A DNA stretch of 55,915 nt. It comes from Rhodanobacter sp. 67-28 (GTDB lineage Bacteria > Pseudomonadota > Gammaproteobacteria > Xanthomonadales > Rhodanobacteraceae). Both the position numbers and the translations under genes were made by a program. A model generated the notes under the pieces. The model did not search any database and was not told where the DNA came from. It worked only from the letters and a program-made list of their open reading frames with translations. Positions 1 through 9,494 of the stretch are shown here, piece after piece. The first letter of the stretch is position 1; every line of letters starts with the position of its first letter. The DNA lies in NCBI GenBank assembly GCA_001898415.1, contig MKTU01000037.1:27550-83464 (forward strand), in the 5' to 3' direction.

Positions 1-3000
1 TCGATCCCCGGCACGCGAATCAGGGATTCCAGCGAGCACAGTCGCGCAGCCACGCCCGCCGCGAACTCGCCCGCCATGTCGCGGGCGTGCGCCGCGGAAG
101 CGACCCTGCGCCGCGACGCCGGGTCGCCGACCAGACGATCAAGCACGTCGAACCAGCGGTCGGGATCGTCAGGCACCAGGAACCCGTCGACACCATCGCG
201 AACCGTGTCATGGTACGGCGCAATATCCGACACGACAGGGACCGCCCCAAGGGCAGCATAGTCAAGCACCTTGATCTCGCTCTTGCAGCGATTGAAGGCA
301 CTTGCCCTCAGCGGAGACAGCCCGATATCAAACGGCGGCTGCTGCGCCATCCATGTCACAAAGGCCGGGTAGGAAGCACCCACCACTGCCGATGGCGCCA
401 ACGAGTTGAGGTAGCCTTCGTCATCATCGTTGGCACGCACACCCACCAGCATGATGTCGATGGCGGCACCGTAGCGCTTTTTCAGTGCGCGCAGCGCCGG
501 CTCGATCAGGGCGAAGTCCTCGTCGTGCGTACGCGTACCCATGTAAACAATGCGAACGGCGTTCCCTCGGGCGGACTCCCGCAGGGCGCCCAAGGCCGGG
601 CGCCACAAGGCCGGATCGAGTTGATTGCGCTGCACCTGGACGTCGCGTGCCCCGACCTCACGCAGGCGCTGGGCCAGCACGGGCGTGGACGCCCATATCT
701 CGTCAGCTCGATCGACGAACGTGTGGACGATATCCAGCAGCGGCTGATACTTGCCGCCCTCAGCGCGCGGGTTCAGATCGTAGAGGTTATCGTCCAGGTC
801 ATAGACCAGGGGAATGCCGAGTCGATGCGCATGGTCGCAGAGCGCATTCGCCTCGGCCAGGGTTGCCACCGGCACGCGATGCGTCACCAACACATCCGCC
901 TCGTGAAGATCCACCTCTGCCGCCGTTATGTAACGCACCGAGATGTGTCCTTCGGCTTGCATGGCATCCAGGAAGGGCACCAGGCGTATGTGCGCGCACG
1001 GGCTGGGCACGTCGCCCTGGCTTTCGAGTATGGCAAGCACCCGCGGCGGGGCCACCGGCGGAACCGGCCGGCAGAGATTCGTGGTCAAAGCGTAGCCTGT
1101 CGCCGGCTCGACCACCGCGTCGCCGTCAACGCTGGTGACCGTCGCTTCGGCGGCATCCACGCCGGTCACGAAATGGCGTGCACGCAAGTCGACAAGTCGC
1201 TCGGCCAAGGCCTTGCCATTGATTGCCGCGTCGAAGACGAAGGACCACGGCCGGCCATGGATACGCTCGGAAAACGCGCCTACGTCAGGCACCAAAACCG
1301 GCAGCCCGGCCTCGAATGCTGCGCTGAGTGTGTAGCTGTAGGTTTCAGGCCATTGCGATGCGAAAAGGACCAGATCCGGCTGCTCGCTGGTCAGCAAGCG
1401 CTGAAGCTCGGACTCCTTGTAGCGGCCCGAGCTCCGAATGGCGGCCACGACCGGGGGCGGCAATTCACCGGCTGGATCACCGATGACCACGAACTCCAAG
1501 GGCAGGCCCTGGGCGCGGGCGTACATGGCCGCCTCGATCACCAGAGCGCGGCCCTTGTGGGGGGCGAGCACGCCGAGAATCGCGACGCGCATGACACTCG
1601 CAGCCGCCAGTTGACGCGTTGGCGACGCCGCGTGCCAACGCTCCGGCACGCTCTCATGTCGAATGGCCAGCACGTTCGCATCGGGCGCATAACGCCGGAT
1701 GCGCCGCAGCGTGTCGATACTAGGCGTGACAACCCGCGCGGCGTCGCGCAACACCCAGGAATGACGATGTCGCCACGAGCGGATGTCGCGCGCGTCCATT
1801 CTGGGGTTGGCCAGAATGCAGGCATTGCAGCCCGCTTCCGCGGGCTCGCCGCAGTAGTGGACGGCGTCGCGGGTCAGGTTGATCTGAGGGCAAACGGCAA
1901 AATAGTCGTGGACGGTGAACTCGAACGGAATCTTCGAACGACCGATCGCGGCAGCCAGCTCAGGCCCAAAGCCAAACAGGTGATGGATATGGATGCGGCT
2001 GATCGGAAACGCGCCGAAGAGTTGCAGCAGGCCGTTCTCGTCGGTGGCATCAACATTTACCAGGAAGGCGTGCTCGTCGCCGATGGCCTGCAGCGCCACA
2101 CCCGCGCTGGAAAACGTCCCGGACGGGCGCAACACCAATACCTGAGCCTCTGCTGCATAGCGGGCGGCCAGTTCCTGCACGTGACGCTCAGTGCCGCCGC
2201 CCAGGCTGTGCGTCACCATCAGGATCGTGGGACGTTCGCTGCCCTGCCAGAGTTGGGCAGTGATGGCGGCACGGAAGGCGCGCGCCGGATCTTCGGCGAT
2301 GTGCGCCGCCACCTCCAGCAGATAACGGGGATGCTTGGACAACAGCACCTCCATGCCGCGCGCCTTGCCCGCGGAGCTGTCACAGGCGAAGCTGACCTCA
2401 CCGGCATGGAAGACGAACGTGTCCAGCGCAAGGATGTTCTCCCACCCACCTTCGGCGGCGCGCATGCAAAAGTCGTTTTCCTCGCCATAGCCCTTGCCGA
2501 AGGCCTCGGCATCGAACAGGCCCAATACGTTGAGAGCGGCGCGACGTATGAGCATGCAAAAGCCCACGCCTGTGGGAACCCGAACGTAGCGACCCCGATT
2601 GGCCGCCGCGCACGCCTTGTCCATGCGATCCAGCGTCACGCCCGCCGGCAGCTTGCGCCGCCCCGCGAAATCCGGATAGCTGCAGATGGTGGCGTTGTTG
2701 GACAGGGGAGTGACGGTGGCCACGCGATCGCGCGCATAAGCCTGCACCATCATGCGGTCCAGCCAGTCATTCGCCACTTCAGCATCGCTGTTCAGAAGCA
2801 CCACGTCGTTGGCGTCCGATAGCGCCATGGCCCGGTTCACCGTGCCCACAAAGCCGAGGTTCTCCGCATTGGTCAGCAACAGGAACCCAAGGCACCGCGA
2901 GGCTTCCTCCAGGTAGTCGTACATCGCCGGTTCCGGCGAGCAGTCATTGATGACGATGAGTCGAAACGGCGTCTGGCATGTCGCCCCATGAACGCTTTCG

Positions 3001-4010
3001 ATGCAACGGGAGGTTTCATCGACCCCGCGGTACACCGGTACGATGACGTCCACCACGGGCACGTCGCCGGGAAGAACCGCAGTCACCGTCGATGGCATCA
3101 ATTCTTCCACGCGATGCCTGCGCACCGGCTGTGCGCGCTGCTCGGCGGAGCCGTTGCGAAGAAAGTGCTGAAGCGGGTCGATGCCGGCCCGAGCAATGTC
3201 GGGATGTTCGTCGAGATACCGTTCGGCATCGAAGTTGGGACCTGGCTGATACCCTTTTCTCCAACCCTCGGTCACGTAGTGCTCCAGCGGGTTGCGCCCC
3301 GCCAATGCCACTTCCGGATACCGTGACAGATACCAGGCGCTGCTGAAATACGGATTGGGGTCACGTCCCTCGTAGGCACCCGATTCCATGTAATGCACCA
3401 ATGGATTGATGCCAGCCTCGGCCACGTCGGTGTATTCGGAAAGATAGAAAAGGGTGGAAAACAATGCCGATGGATCGCGACGCTCGGCCCAACCATAGTG
3501 AAGGAAGTGCGCCAATGGGTTCGTTCCGCATGCGGCCACGTCCGGATAAGCCGATAGATACCAGGCAGAATCGAACAAGGCCGTCGGGCGGCGCCCCTCA
3601 CTGGCGCCATAGCGCACGTAATGAGCCAGTGCGTTCAGACGCGTCGCGGCTACGTCTGTTGCGTTGGTCAGATACCAGGCCGTGTCGAAAAGGGAATTGG
3701 GCCAGTAACCCAGCCGATGACCAATTCCCATGAAATGGGCAAGCGGATCCATGGATGAAGGTATCAGCCGGCCGTATCGCGCAACGTAGTAATCCACATC
3801 GAAGCACCCGCTGGCGCCAACCGCCTGCGTGTCCTGCGCTTTGGAGCGAAGCAAACTCATGCCAAGGTGTGCCAGCGCCAATGCGCGCCAGCCGACGTTT
3901 CCCAGCGTGAAATACATTGCGCGAACGGCCCGCGAGCGCGCGCCCCGCGCCCGCAACACCATCAGCAGCCTGGCGGCGCGCTGCCGCCAGGCCGTAATCA
4001 TCCATTTCAC
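1..4010 (-). CDS. Multi-domain glycosyltransferase with N-terminal tandem repeats (3' end cut by window edge)
   Basis: This reading frame stays open from the GTG at 4010 to the left edge, about 1336 codons, with no stop. Residues ~70-297 hold six tandem copies of a 38-residue module (pattern F-D-x-x-W-Y-L ... P-D-V-A ... N-P-L-x-H-Y ... G-x-x-E-G-R-x-P). Next comes a GT-A (GT2) domain (VDVIVPVYRG near 317, LNSDAEV near 402), then a GT-B (GT4) domain (SLGGGTERHVQEL near 600; HDYFAVCPQINL near 700, with a nearby Cys cluster). A third GT-B-like domain starts near 990 (YDLDDNLYDL near 1070). It probably builds or decorates O-polysaccharide in the cytoplasm for Wzm-Wzt. The GTG overlaps the upstream stop (GTGA) and lies 8 nt after GGGGAG, so I prefer it to the in-frame ATG at 4001. 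Linkages and sugars cannot be read from sequence. Confidence 0.88.
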   Translation of the reverse strand, partial: MKWMITAWRQRAARLLMVLRARGARSRAVRAMYFTLGNVGWRALALAHLGMSLLRSKAQDTQAVGASGCFDVDYYVARYGRLIPSSMDPLAHFMGIGHRLGYWPNSLFDTAWYLTNATDVAATRLNALAHYVRYGASEGRRPTALFDSAWYLSAYPDVAACGTNPLAHFLHYGWAERRDPSALFSTLFYLSEYTDVAEAGINPLVHYMESGAYEGRDPNPYFSSAWYLSRYPEVALAGRNPLEHYVTEGWRKGYQPGPNFDAERYLDEHPDIARAGIDPLQHFLRNGSAEQRAQPVRRHRVEELMPSTVTAVLPGDVPVVDVIVPVYRGVDETSRCIESVHGATCQTPFRLIVINDCSPEPAMYDYLEEASRCLGFLLLTNAENLGFVGTVNRAMALSDANDVVLLNSDAEVANDWLDRMMVQAYARDRVATVTPLSNNATICSYPDFAGRRKLPAGVTLDRMDKACAAANRGRYVRVPTGVGFCMLIRRAALNVLGLFDAEAFGKGYGEENDFCMRAAEGGWENILALDTFVFHAGEVSFACDSSAGKARGMEVLLSKHPRYLLEVAAHIAEDPARAFRAAITAQLWQGSERPTILMVTHSLGGGTERHVQELAARYAAEAQVLVLRPSGTFSSAGVALQAIGDEHAFLVNVDATDENGLLQLFGAFPISRIHIHHLFGFGPELAAAIGRSKIPFEFTVHDYFAVCPQINLTRDAVHYCGEPAEAGCNACILANPRMDARDIRSWRHRHSWVLRDAARVVTPSIDTLRRIRRYAPDANVLAIRHESVPERWHAASPTRQLAAASVMRVAILGVLAPHKGRALVIEAAMYARAQGLPLEFVVIGDPAGELPPPVVAAIRSSGRYKESELQRLLTSEQPDLVLFASQWPETYSYTLSAAFEAGLPVLVPDVGAFSERIHGRPWSFVFDAAINGKALAERLVDLRARHFVTGVDAAEATVTSVDGDAVVEPATGYALTTNLCRPVPPVAPPRVLAILESQGDVPSPCAHIRLVPFLDAMQAEGHISVRYITAAEVDLHEADVLVTHRVPVATLAEANALCDHAHRLGIPLVYDLDDNLYDLNPRAEGGKYQPLLDIVHTFVDRADEIWASTPVLAQRLREVGARDVQVQRNQLDPALWRPALGALRESARGNAVRIVYMGTRTHDEDFALIEPALRALKKRYGAAIDIMLVGVRANDDDEGYLNSLAPSAVVGASYPAFVTWMAQQPPFDIGLSPLRASAFNRCKSEIKVLDYAALGAVPVVSDIAPYHDTVRDGVDGFLVPDDPDRWFDVLDRLVGDPASRRRVASAAHARDMAGEFAAGVAARLCSLESLIRVPGI

Positions 4011-5965
4011 TTGGTCATCTCCCCTTCCGCCCCCGATTTGTCGGGTGCGTTCATTGCGGTCTGAAGCGGGCGCCTCAGCGAACTCAGTACTGTGAGCAGA
4101 TCGTTTTTCATGTCCTGCCATGCGGGCTCATTCGGGCTCGACGAGCCGTCAATCCAGGCCAGCACCTGCTCGATGCTTGCCATCAGTCCGCTCACGTCAT
4201 GTATCCCTATACACCCCAGCCTGTCGCCCAGTCGATTCAGCCTGTCACGCAAGTCTGCAATACCGAAGATCGACTCGCGCTGACCATCGCTGGTATGAAA
4301 GCCCACCTCAAACGCGCCCGACCGAGTTCCGCCGGCTTCAACGTCGGCGAACAGGTCACCGACGGCAAGCTCCAGGAAGGGATCGTCTCCACTGGCCAGC
4401 ACCGTGATCGGAACGTCGCCGAACTCGGAGAACAACCGCTCGCCGCAACCAATGACCCGACGGCCCAGATCGGACAACCGAGCCAGCGGGCGATTTGGGG
4501 AGAGCACCTCATCCGCACCGACGGAGCCCCAACTGGAAGACGTGAATACGTACGTTCCTCCAACCGAAGCGGGATCGAAGCGCAGCGCAACTGGACGCAC
4601 GCCAGTGGGGAGCCTGAATCGAGCCAGCCGGCCCTCTCCCTCGCGTGCTGCCACGCAGGCAATCACCCTCTCTTCGGAAAAGGCCTCCCCTTCTGCCCGA
4701 TAGTAAAGTTTGGACACGGCATGTTGTGCGGCGCTGGTTCGACGATGCTGTTGCACCAGTGTACTGACCAGACCCGAGTCCCGCACGAAGGATCGCACGG
4801 CGTCACTGCCGTTGATCATCGGTGCGGGCGACCGGGCATGATGCTGTACGTGACGCGCCATGATCTCCTGCTCGGACGGATTGCCGAGGCGAAAACGGAT
4901 GTAATCCGCGTCGAACACCTCATCAAAGGGCACCAGGTAGCCAAAGAGGTAGAACATCAGGCGCTTCAGGCGTTCGCGACCGTCAGTGGCGTCGACGATG
5001 AAGGCGTAGGAACTGTCGCCGAACGCCTCGACCGGAACGTCAAACAGCAGGGCTTCGAGCCCTACGCTCGAATTGATGGTCAACACGCGTGCACAGCGCT
5101 GGACGAATGCCGCGCTGTTCGGCGATGTATCGATCGCCACGGCCTGGTCAGTCAGCTCAAACCGGCTGCCTGGATGCGTTCGCACCAGGATGTCACCGCT
5201 TCCCACCTCGTACAACGCCCGTGCCAACAGCGCGGTGTTGTCGAATCCGTTACCGAAACAAAGCAGGTTGGAATCGTCTTCCACCTGGAAGACCACGCCC
5301 ACGCCGGAGTGCTGCTGACTGCGATCGGGCACCACGTCATGCAGGCACATGCTGCGACGAACTTCCTCCAGCGTGAGATCGTGCGGCAGTTCGTCCTGAT
5401 CCAGCATGGCATATCGCGCACCAGCTTCCGTCTTTCCATTGACGCCGCAGAAGTCGAAATAGGCCGTGCTGCGATACAGTGGCTCGCGCAGCGGCCCCAT
5501 TTCGAGGTGGGCTACGCGAATCCCGCAGGCCTGTGCCGCAGCGCTGAGCGAAGGGCAATTCGTCCACGAAAGAATGACCTCGGGCACCACGGGAAGGCTG
5601 CGCAGGTGTGCTTCGATCTCCTCCCGAAGCTCGGCGATTTCCTCTTCGAGAAAGGCGCGGAAGAAGGCCAGCGGATTCCCCCCGTAACGTGGCAGCAGCG
5701 CGGCCATCAGCCCCTTGTCCATCAGCCGATAACTGTGACGCTCAATGGATTCGGCATCCGGCGTGACATATCCAAGGGCGCGCTGTCGGGCAAGATCCAG
5801 CTCGGGGAGCCCTCGCGCCTCAAGCGATGCAGGCGTCTCCAGGTAGTCCGACGACAGCAGAAACGCCATCGGCTCTCCAATCGAATGCACCAGGCGGTAG
5901 AACACCCAGAGATAGGGCGCCGGAAGGCCGCGAAACGGGTACGGAGGAAGAAACGCCGCAATCAT
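4007..5965 (-). CDS. KpsC/KpsS- or GT99-like glycosyltransferase (putative Kdo-type transferase)
   Basis: A 652-residue soluble protein. Its N-terminal half resembles the capsule/Kdo-transferase fold seen in KpsC, KpsS and GT99: HLEMGPLREP (153-162) followed by a YFDFCGVNG stretch, VRTHPGSRFE (261-270) with the conserved His-Pro, and the SSVGLEALL donor-site-like segment (299-307). The C-terminal half (~400-652) is not recognised. The ATG at 5965 overlaps the wzt stop as ATGA, so translation is coupled; the frame extends further upstream, but only through wzt. Known GT99 enzymes add beta-Kdo, in some O-antigens as a chain cap read by Wzt. A capping role here is inference from family and context. 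It could equally be a main-chain transferase. Confidence 0.7.
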   Translation of the reverse strand: MIAAFLPPYPFRGLPAPYLWVFYRLVHSIGEPMAFLLSSDYLETPASLEARGLPELDLARQRALGYVTPDAESIERHSYRLMDKGLMAALLPRYGGNPLAFFRAFLEEEIAELREEIEAHLRSLPVVPEVILSWTNCPSLSAAAQACGIRVAHLEMGPLREPLYRSTAYFDFCGVNGKTEAGARYAMLDQDELPHDLTLEEVRRSMCLHDVVPDRSQQHSGVGVVFQVEDDSNLLCFGNGFDNTALLARALYEVGSGDILVRTHPGSRFELTDQAVAIDTSPNSAAFVQRCARVLTINSSVGLEALLFDVPVEAFGDSSYAFIVDATDGRERLKRLMFYLFGYLVPFDEVFDADYIRFRLGNPSEQEIMARHVQHHARSPAPMINGSDAVRSFVRDSGLVSTLVQQHRRTSAAQHAVSKLYYRAEGEAFSEERVIACVAAREGEGRLARFRLPTGVRPVALRFDPASVGGTYVFTSSSWGSVGADEVLSPNRPLARLSDLGRRVIGCGERLFSEFGDVPITVLASGDDPFLELAVGDLFADVEAGGTRSGAFEVGFHTSDGQRESIFGIADLRDRLNRLGDRLGCIGIHDVSGLMASIEQVLAWIDGSSSPNEPAWQDMKNDLLTVLSSLRRPLQTAMNAPDKSGAEGEMTK

Positions 5966-7275
5966 GTCGGACTCCCGCTGACTGTGATCGGCGCAAACAC
6001 CACGCCTACCTGTTCGCGCGGCGACCAGAACTTCAGGGAAGTGATGGGACGACGCTGGTCGAGCTCTTCGCGAGTGCCGAGATGCACGCACGAAAGGCCG
6101 CAGTGAACCAGATAGTCGCCTGCGCTGATCGGCAGTTTCACGGAGTATTCGAATTCCTGTCGCCCCGGATTGAGCGCCATGGGAAAGCCAGCGCGGACAT
6201 TATTGTCACCCCAGACGTCACCGCCCTGCGTGCGCGAAATGGAAATGCCCAGCACCACCTCTTCGATCGGTTCGGCGGCCGCGATGGTGAACCGGAAACG
6301 AATCTCCTCGCCCGAACGCAAGACCGGGCGCTCTTCCAGGTTACTGCCGTCGGGGCGAAAAATCTGCAGGGACTCGATAATGGCCCGAGCGGAGCCGAAC
6401 CGCTTTTCGGAGATGTCCGCGTTGAAGACCGCCTTCTGGATAGCGCGCAACTGCTCCACGTCAATGTGCTCGCCGAGCGCTGCACTGTCTGTGCTCAGCG
6501 CCTTGGTTCGTGACGCGATCATGCCCTTTTCATACGTCAGGACGGCGGCGAGCACGTCACGCGTGTCCATGGTGATGCGACCGGCATCGACCACGATGCA
6601 GCGATCGGCATAGTCGAGGATGTTGCCCGTGGAGTGCGTGACCATCAGGATCGTCACCCCGCGACGACGCAATTCCTCCATGCGCTTGAAACACTTGTAC
6701 TGGAACCCGATGTCGCCCACCGACAACGCCTCGTCGACAATCAGGATTTCCGGGTCGACACAAGCCTGCACGGCGAATGCCAGACGCACATACATGCCGC
6801 TGGAGTACGTCTTGATCGGCTGGTCGATGAATTCGCCAATGCCGGCGAACTCCTCGATTTCCGCGAAGCGTTCGCTCATGTCGTCTCGCGAAAGTCCCAG
6901 CAGTTCGCCGTTGAGATACACGTTCTCGCGCCCGGTGAAGTCGGCATTGAATCCGGCGCCCAGTTCCAGCAACGCGGCAATCCGGCCGTGCACCTCGACG
7001 TTGCCTCCGGTGGGCGACAACGTTCCACAGATGATCTGCAGCAGCGTGGACTTGCCAGCGCCATTGCGTCCGATGATGCCGACGGTTTCACCCTTGCCCA
7101 GGATGAACGAGACGCCGTCCAGCGCGTGAAACTCACGGTAGTAACGACGAGTGGGCAAGCCCAGCAAGCGCTGAAAATAGGGCAGGAAGAACTGCTTCAG
7201 GCGATCGCGTGGAGAATCGTAGATTTCGAAGGTCTTCGTTATTCCCTCGACCCGGATCGCAACGTCAGAGGACAT
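5962..7275 (-). CDS. wzt: O-polysaccharide ABC transporter ATP-binding protein with C-terminal glycan-binding domain
   Basis: A 437-residue ATPase that powers export of finished, lipid-linked O-polysaccharide across the inner membrane. Residues 1-~250 are the nucleotide-binding domain: Walker A GRNGAGKST (69-77), signature YSSGM (157-161), Walker B ILIVDE (177-182) and switch His214. Residues ~290-437 form the extra beta-rich domain that in characterised Wzt proteins binds the modified non-reducing end of the polymer. Its presence argues for a capped O-antigen rather than capsule export by KpsT, which lacks it. The start at 7275 overlaps the wzm stop by 11 nt; a longer frame to 7383 lies only within wzm. 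It is co-transcribed with wzm and the two glycosyltransferase genes. Confidence 0.93.
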   Translation of the reverse strand: MSSDVAIRVEGITKTFEIYDSPRDRLKQFFLPYFQRLLGLPTRRYYREFHALDGVSFILGKGETVGIIGRNGAGKSTLLQIICGTLSPTGGNVEVHGRIAALLELGAGFNADFTGRENVYLNGELLGLSRDDMSERFAEIEEFAGIGEFIDQPIKTYSSGMYVRLAFAVQACVDPEILIVDEALSVGDIGFQYKCFKRMEELRRRGVTILMVTHSTGNILDYADRCIVVDAGRITMDTRDVLAAVLTYEKGMIASRTKALSTDSAALGEHIDVEQLRAIQKAVFNADISEKRFGSARAIIESLQIFRPDGSNLEERPVLRSGEEIRFRFTIAAAEPIEEVVLGISISRTQGGDVWGDNNVRAGFPMALNPGRQEFEYSVKLPISAGDYLVHCGLSCVHLGTREELDQRRPITSLKFWSPREQVGVVFAPITVSGSPT

Positions 7276-8083
7276 CGGCAAAACCCTTCCTGGTTTTCTG
7301 GAACCAGACGTAACCCAGCCATGCCAGCAGCATGGAGCCGCCCAGTTGCATGGCATAGTCGTGCCATCGCGGCAGGACCCCACTGATGAGCACGCCGCGA
7401 ACCTGCTCGATGACTGAAGTCATCGGATTGAGTTCCATGACGAACTGATATTTGGGCGGCAGCGCCGAAACAGGATAAAAGATCGGCGAGAGAAACATCA
7501 TCGCGGTCACCAGTAGGCCTACGAACTGTGCCACGTCGCGCAGGTAAACCCCCAGCGAGGCCAAAAACCAGCCCAAGCCGATCACCAGGAACATCAGCGG
7601 CAGGATTACTATGGGAAAAAGCCATGCAGTGACGGGGGGCAGGCCAAAGAAAATAAAGTAGAAAACAAACCAGACGCCGAAACTGACGAGGCCATGAAAC
7701 ACTGCCGCACCCTGCGAAACCACTGGCAGGATCTCCAACGGGAAAACCACCTTCTTGACGTAATTGACGTTCATCAGGATAAGCGTTGGCGCACGGTTCA
7801 GGCATTCGGAAAACACGTTGAACACGAGCAGGCCCGCAAACAACACCATGGCAAACTCGGTTTTCGACCCCGAGCCACCCTGCCAGCGCGCCTGGAAAAC
7901 GACGCTGAACACGAAGGTGTAGATGAGCAACATCAACAATGGATTGAAGAATGACCACAAGGTGCCGAGCATCGAGCCACGATAACGGCCGATGACCTCG
8001 CGACGAATCAGCGATGCGGTGAGGTTCCGGTGCTTGACCAGCGATCTCACCATCGAAGCGGGGGAAATACTGGAATCTTTCAT
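7265..8083 (-). CDS. wzm: O-polysaccharide ABC transporter permease
   Basis: A 272-residue inner-membrane permease of the ABC-2 family, usual length for Wzm. The amphipathic N-terminal segment (RNLTASLIRREVIGRYRGS) and the first membrane helix (LGTLWSFFNPLLMLLIYTFVF) are typical, and about six hydrophobic segments follow. It pairs with Wzt as the exporter of undecaprenyl-linked O-chains. Codon and base use look less GC-rich than in the metB and rml genes alongside. It starts 42 nt downstream of the metB stop on the same strand, with no clear Shine-Dalgarno and no obvious separate promoter or terminator between them, so some read-through from metB is possible. Confidence 0.92.
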   Translation of the reverse strand: MKDSSISPASMVRSLVKHRNLTASLIRREVIGRYRGSMLGTLWSFFNPLLMLLIYTFVFSVVFQARWQGGSGSKTEFAMVLFAGLLVFNVFSECLNRAPTLILMNVNYVKKVVFPLEILPVVSQGAAVFHGLVSFGVWFVFYFIFFGLPPVTAWLFPIVILPLMFLVIGLGWFLASLGVYLRDVAQFVGLLVTAMMFLSPIFYPVSALPPKYQFVMELNPMTSVIEQVRGVLISGVLPRWHDYAMQLGGSMLLAWLGYVWFQKTRKGFADVL

Positions 8084-8125
8084 TGGCTACGTGTCAGTGG
8101 TGCCGCCAGGCAGCACGCGGAAAAG

Positions 8126-9292
8126 TCAGGCGCCCAGGGCAACATCGAGCTCACGCCGCAGGTCCTCGATGTTCTCAACGCCCACCGACAGCCGGACCAG
8201 CCCGTCGCTGATGCCCAGTCGCTTGCGATTGGCCGCGGGCACCGAAGCGTGGGTCATGATCGCGGGGTGCTCGATCAGGCTTTCGACGCCGCCGAGCGAC
8301 TCGGCCAGCGCGAACAATTCGCAGCGTTCCAGCATGCGGCGGGCCTTCTTCAGGCCACCCTTCACTTCAATGGTGATGATGCCGCCGAAACCGTCCATCT
8401 GGCGCTTCGCCAGCGCGTGCTGCGGGTGACTCTTCAGGCCCGGGTAGATCACCCGCTCGACCGCCGGGTGTTTCTCCAGCCACTTCGCCAGTTCCAGCGC
8501 GCCGGCGCAATGCGCCTGCATGCGCAGGTGCAGGGTCTTGAGGCCGCGCATGGCGAGGAAGGCGTCGAACGGGCCGGCCACCGCGCCGACCGAGTTCTGC
8601 AGGAAACCCATCTGCGTCGCAAGCTCCTTGCTACCGGCAACCACGATGCCGCCGACCATGTCGGAATGGCCGTTGAGGTATTTGGTGGCGGAATGCAGCA
8701 CCAGGTCCGCGCCGTATTCCAGCGGGCGCTGCACCATCGGCGAGCAGAACGTGTTGTCGACCACCAGGATCAGGCCATGCTTCTTCGCGAACGCGGCAAC
8801 CTTGCCCAGGTCGACCAGCTTGAGCATCGGATTGGTTGGCGTCTCGGCCCAGATCATGCGCGTGTTCGGTTTCAGCGCCGCCTTCATCGCCGCGGTGTCG
8901 TTCAGATCGACGAAGCTGAAATCCAGCCCGGCCGAACGCCGACGCACCTTCTCGAACAGGCGGTAAGTGCCGCCGTAGAGATCGTCCATCGCGATCACGT
9001 GGCTGCCCGAATCGAGCAGGTCCAGCACCGTTGCCGCGGCGGCCAGCCCGGAAGCGAAGGCGAAGCCGGCCACGCCGCCTTCCAGATCCGCCACGCAACG
9101 CTCGTAGGCCATCCGCGTCGGATTCTGCGTGCGCGAATATTCGTAGCCCTTGTGCACACCCGGGCTCTGCTGCACGTAGGTCGAGGTGGCGTAGATCGGC
9201 GTCATGATCGCGCCAGTGCCGGGATCCGGATGCTGGCCTGCATGAATCGCCCGGGTACCCAATCCGTGAGTGGCGTTGGCTTTCTTGGTCAT
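8126..9292 (-). CDS. metB: Cystathionine gamma-synthase / gamma-lyase family PLP enzyme
   Basis: A 388-residue Cys/Met-metabolism PLP enzyme, full length. The SATKYLNGHSD motif places the PLP lysine at K204; YSRTQNPTR (52-60) and the DNTFCSP segment (179-185) are the usual phosphate- and cofactor-binding regions. The family makes cystathionine from an activated homoserine and cysteine, or cleaves cystathionine; sequence alone does not decide between synthase and lyase. In Xanthomonas the gene called metB marks one edge of the LPS O-antigen locus, and here it again touches wzm-wzt. It is divergent from rmlB across a 202-nt gap that must hold both promoters. Confidence 0.9.
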   Translation of the reverse strand: MTKKANATHGLGTRAIHAGQHPDPGTGAIMTPIYATSTYVQQSPGVHKGYEYSRTQNPTRMAYERCVADLEGGVAGFAFASGLAAAATVLDLLDSGSHVIAMDDLYGGTYRLFEKVRRRSAGLDFSFVDLNDTAAMKAALKPNTRMIWAETPTNPMLKLVDLGKVAAFAKKHGLILVVDNTFCSPMVQRPLEYGADLVLHSATKYLNGHSDMVGGIVVAGSKELATQMGFLQNSVGAVAGPFDAFLAMRGLKTLHLRMQAHCAGALELAKWLEKHPAVERVIYPGLKSHPQHALAKRQMDGFGGIITIEVKGGLKKARRMLERCELFALAESLGGVESLIEHPAIMTHASVPAANRKRLGISDGLVRLSVGVENIEDLRRELDVALGA

Positions 9293-9494
9293 GGCAGGCG
9301 TCCTGAAAAGTGCGGCTCCGGCCAGATGGCCGAGCGGTGAGAATTAGCCTGCCATCATACCTGTGAACAGCAGCCTTTTGCCTTAACGCTACCGGCGCAG
9401 CACGACCTGATCCGCCGCAGAACCGCCATTCCGGCTGGATTCAGCGGTTCAGCGTGGCACAATGCGCGTTTATTCGAACCGCATTCGGGATCCC

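Noticed and set aside
87..2822. A 911-codon plus-strand frame at the left end
   Set aside because: It is antisense to the large glycosyltransferase, whose minus-strand frame shows clear GT2 and GT4 motifs. The plus frame shows none.
5962..7383. Longer Wzt start at 7383
   Set aside because: The 36 added residues lie within the wzm coding region and have no transporter similarity; ATG 7275 gives the normal N-terminus.
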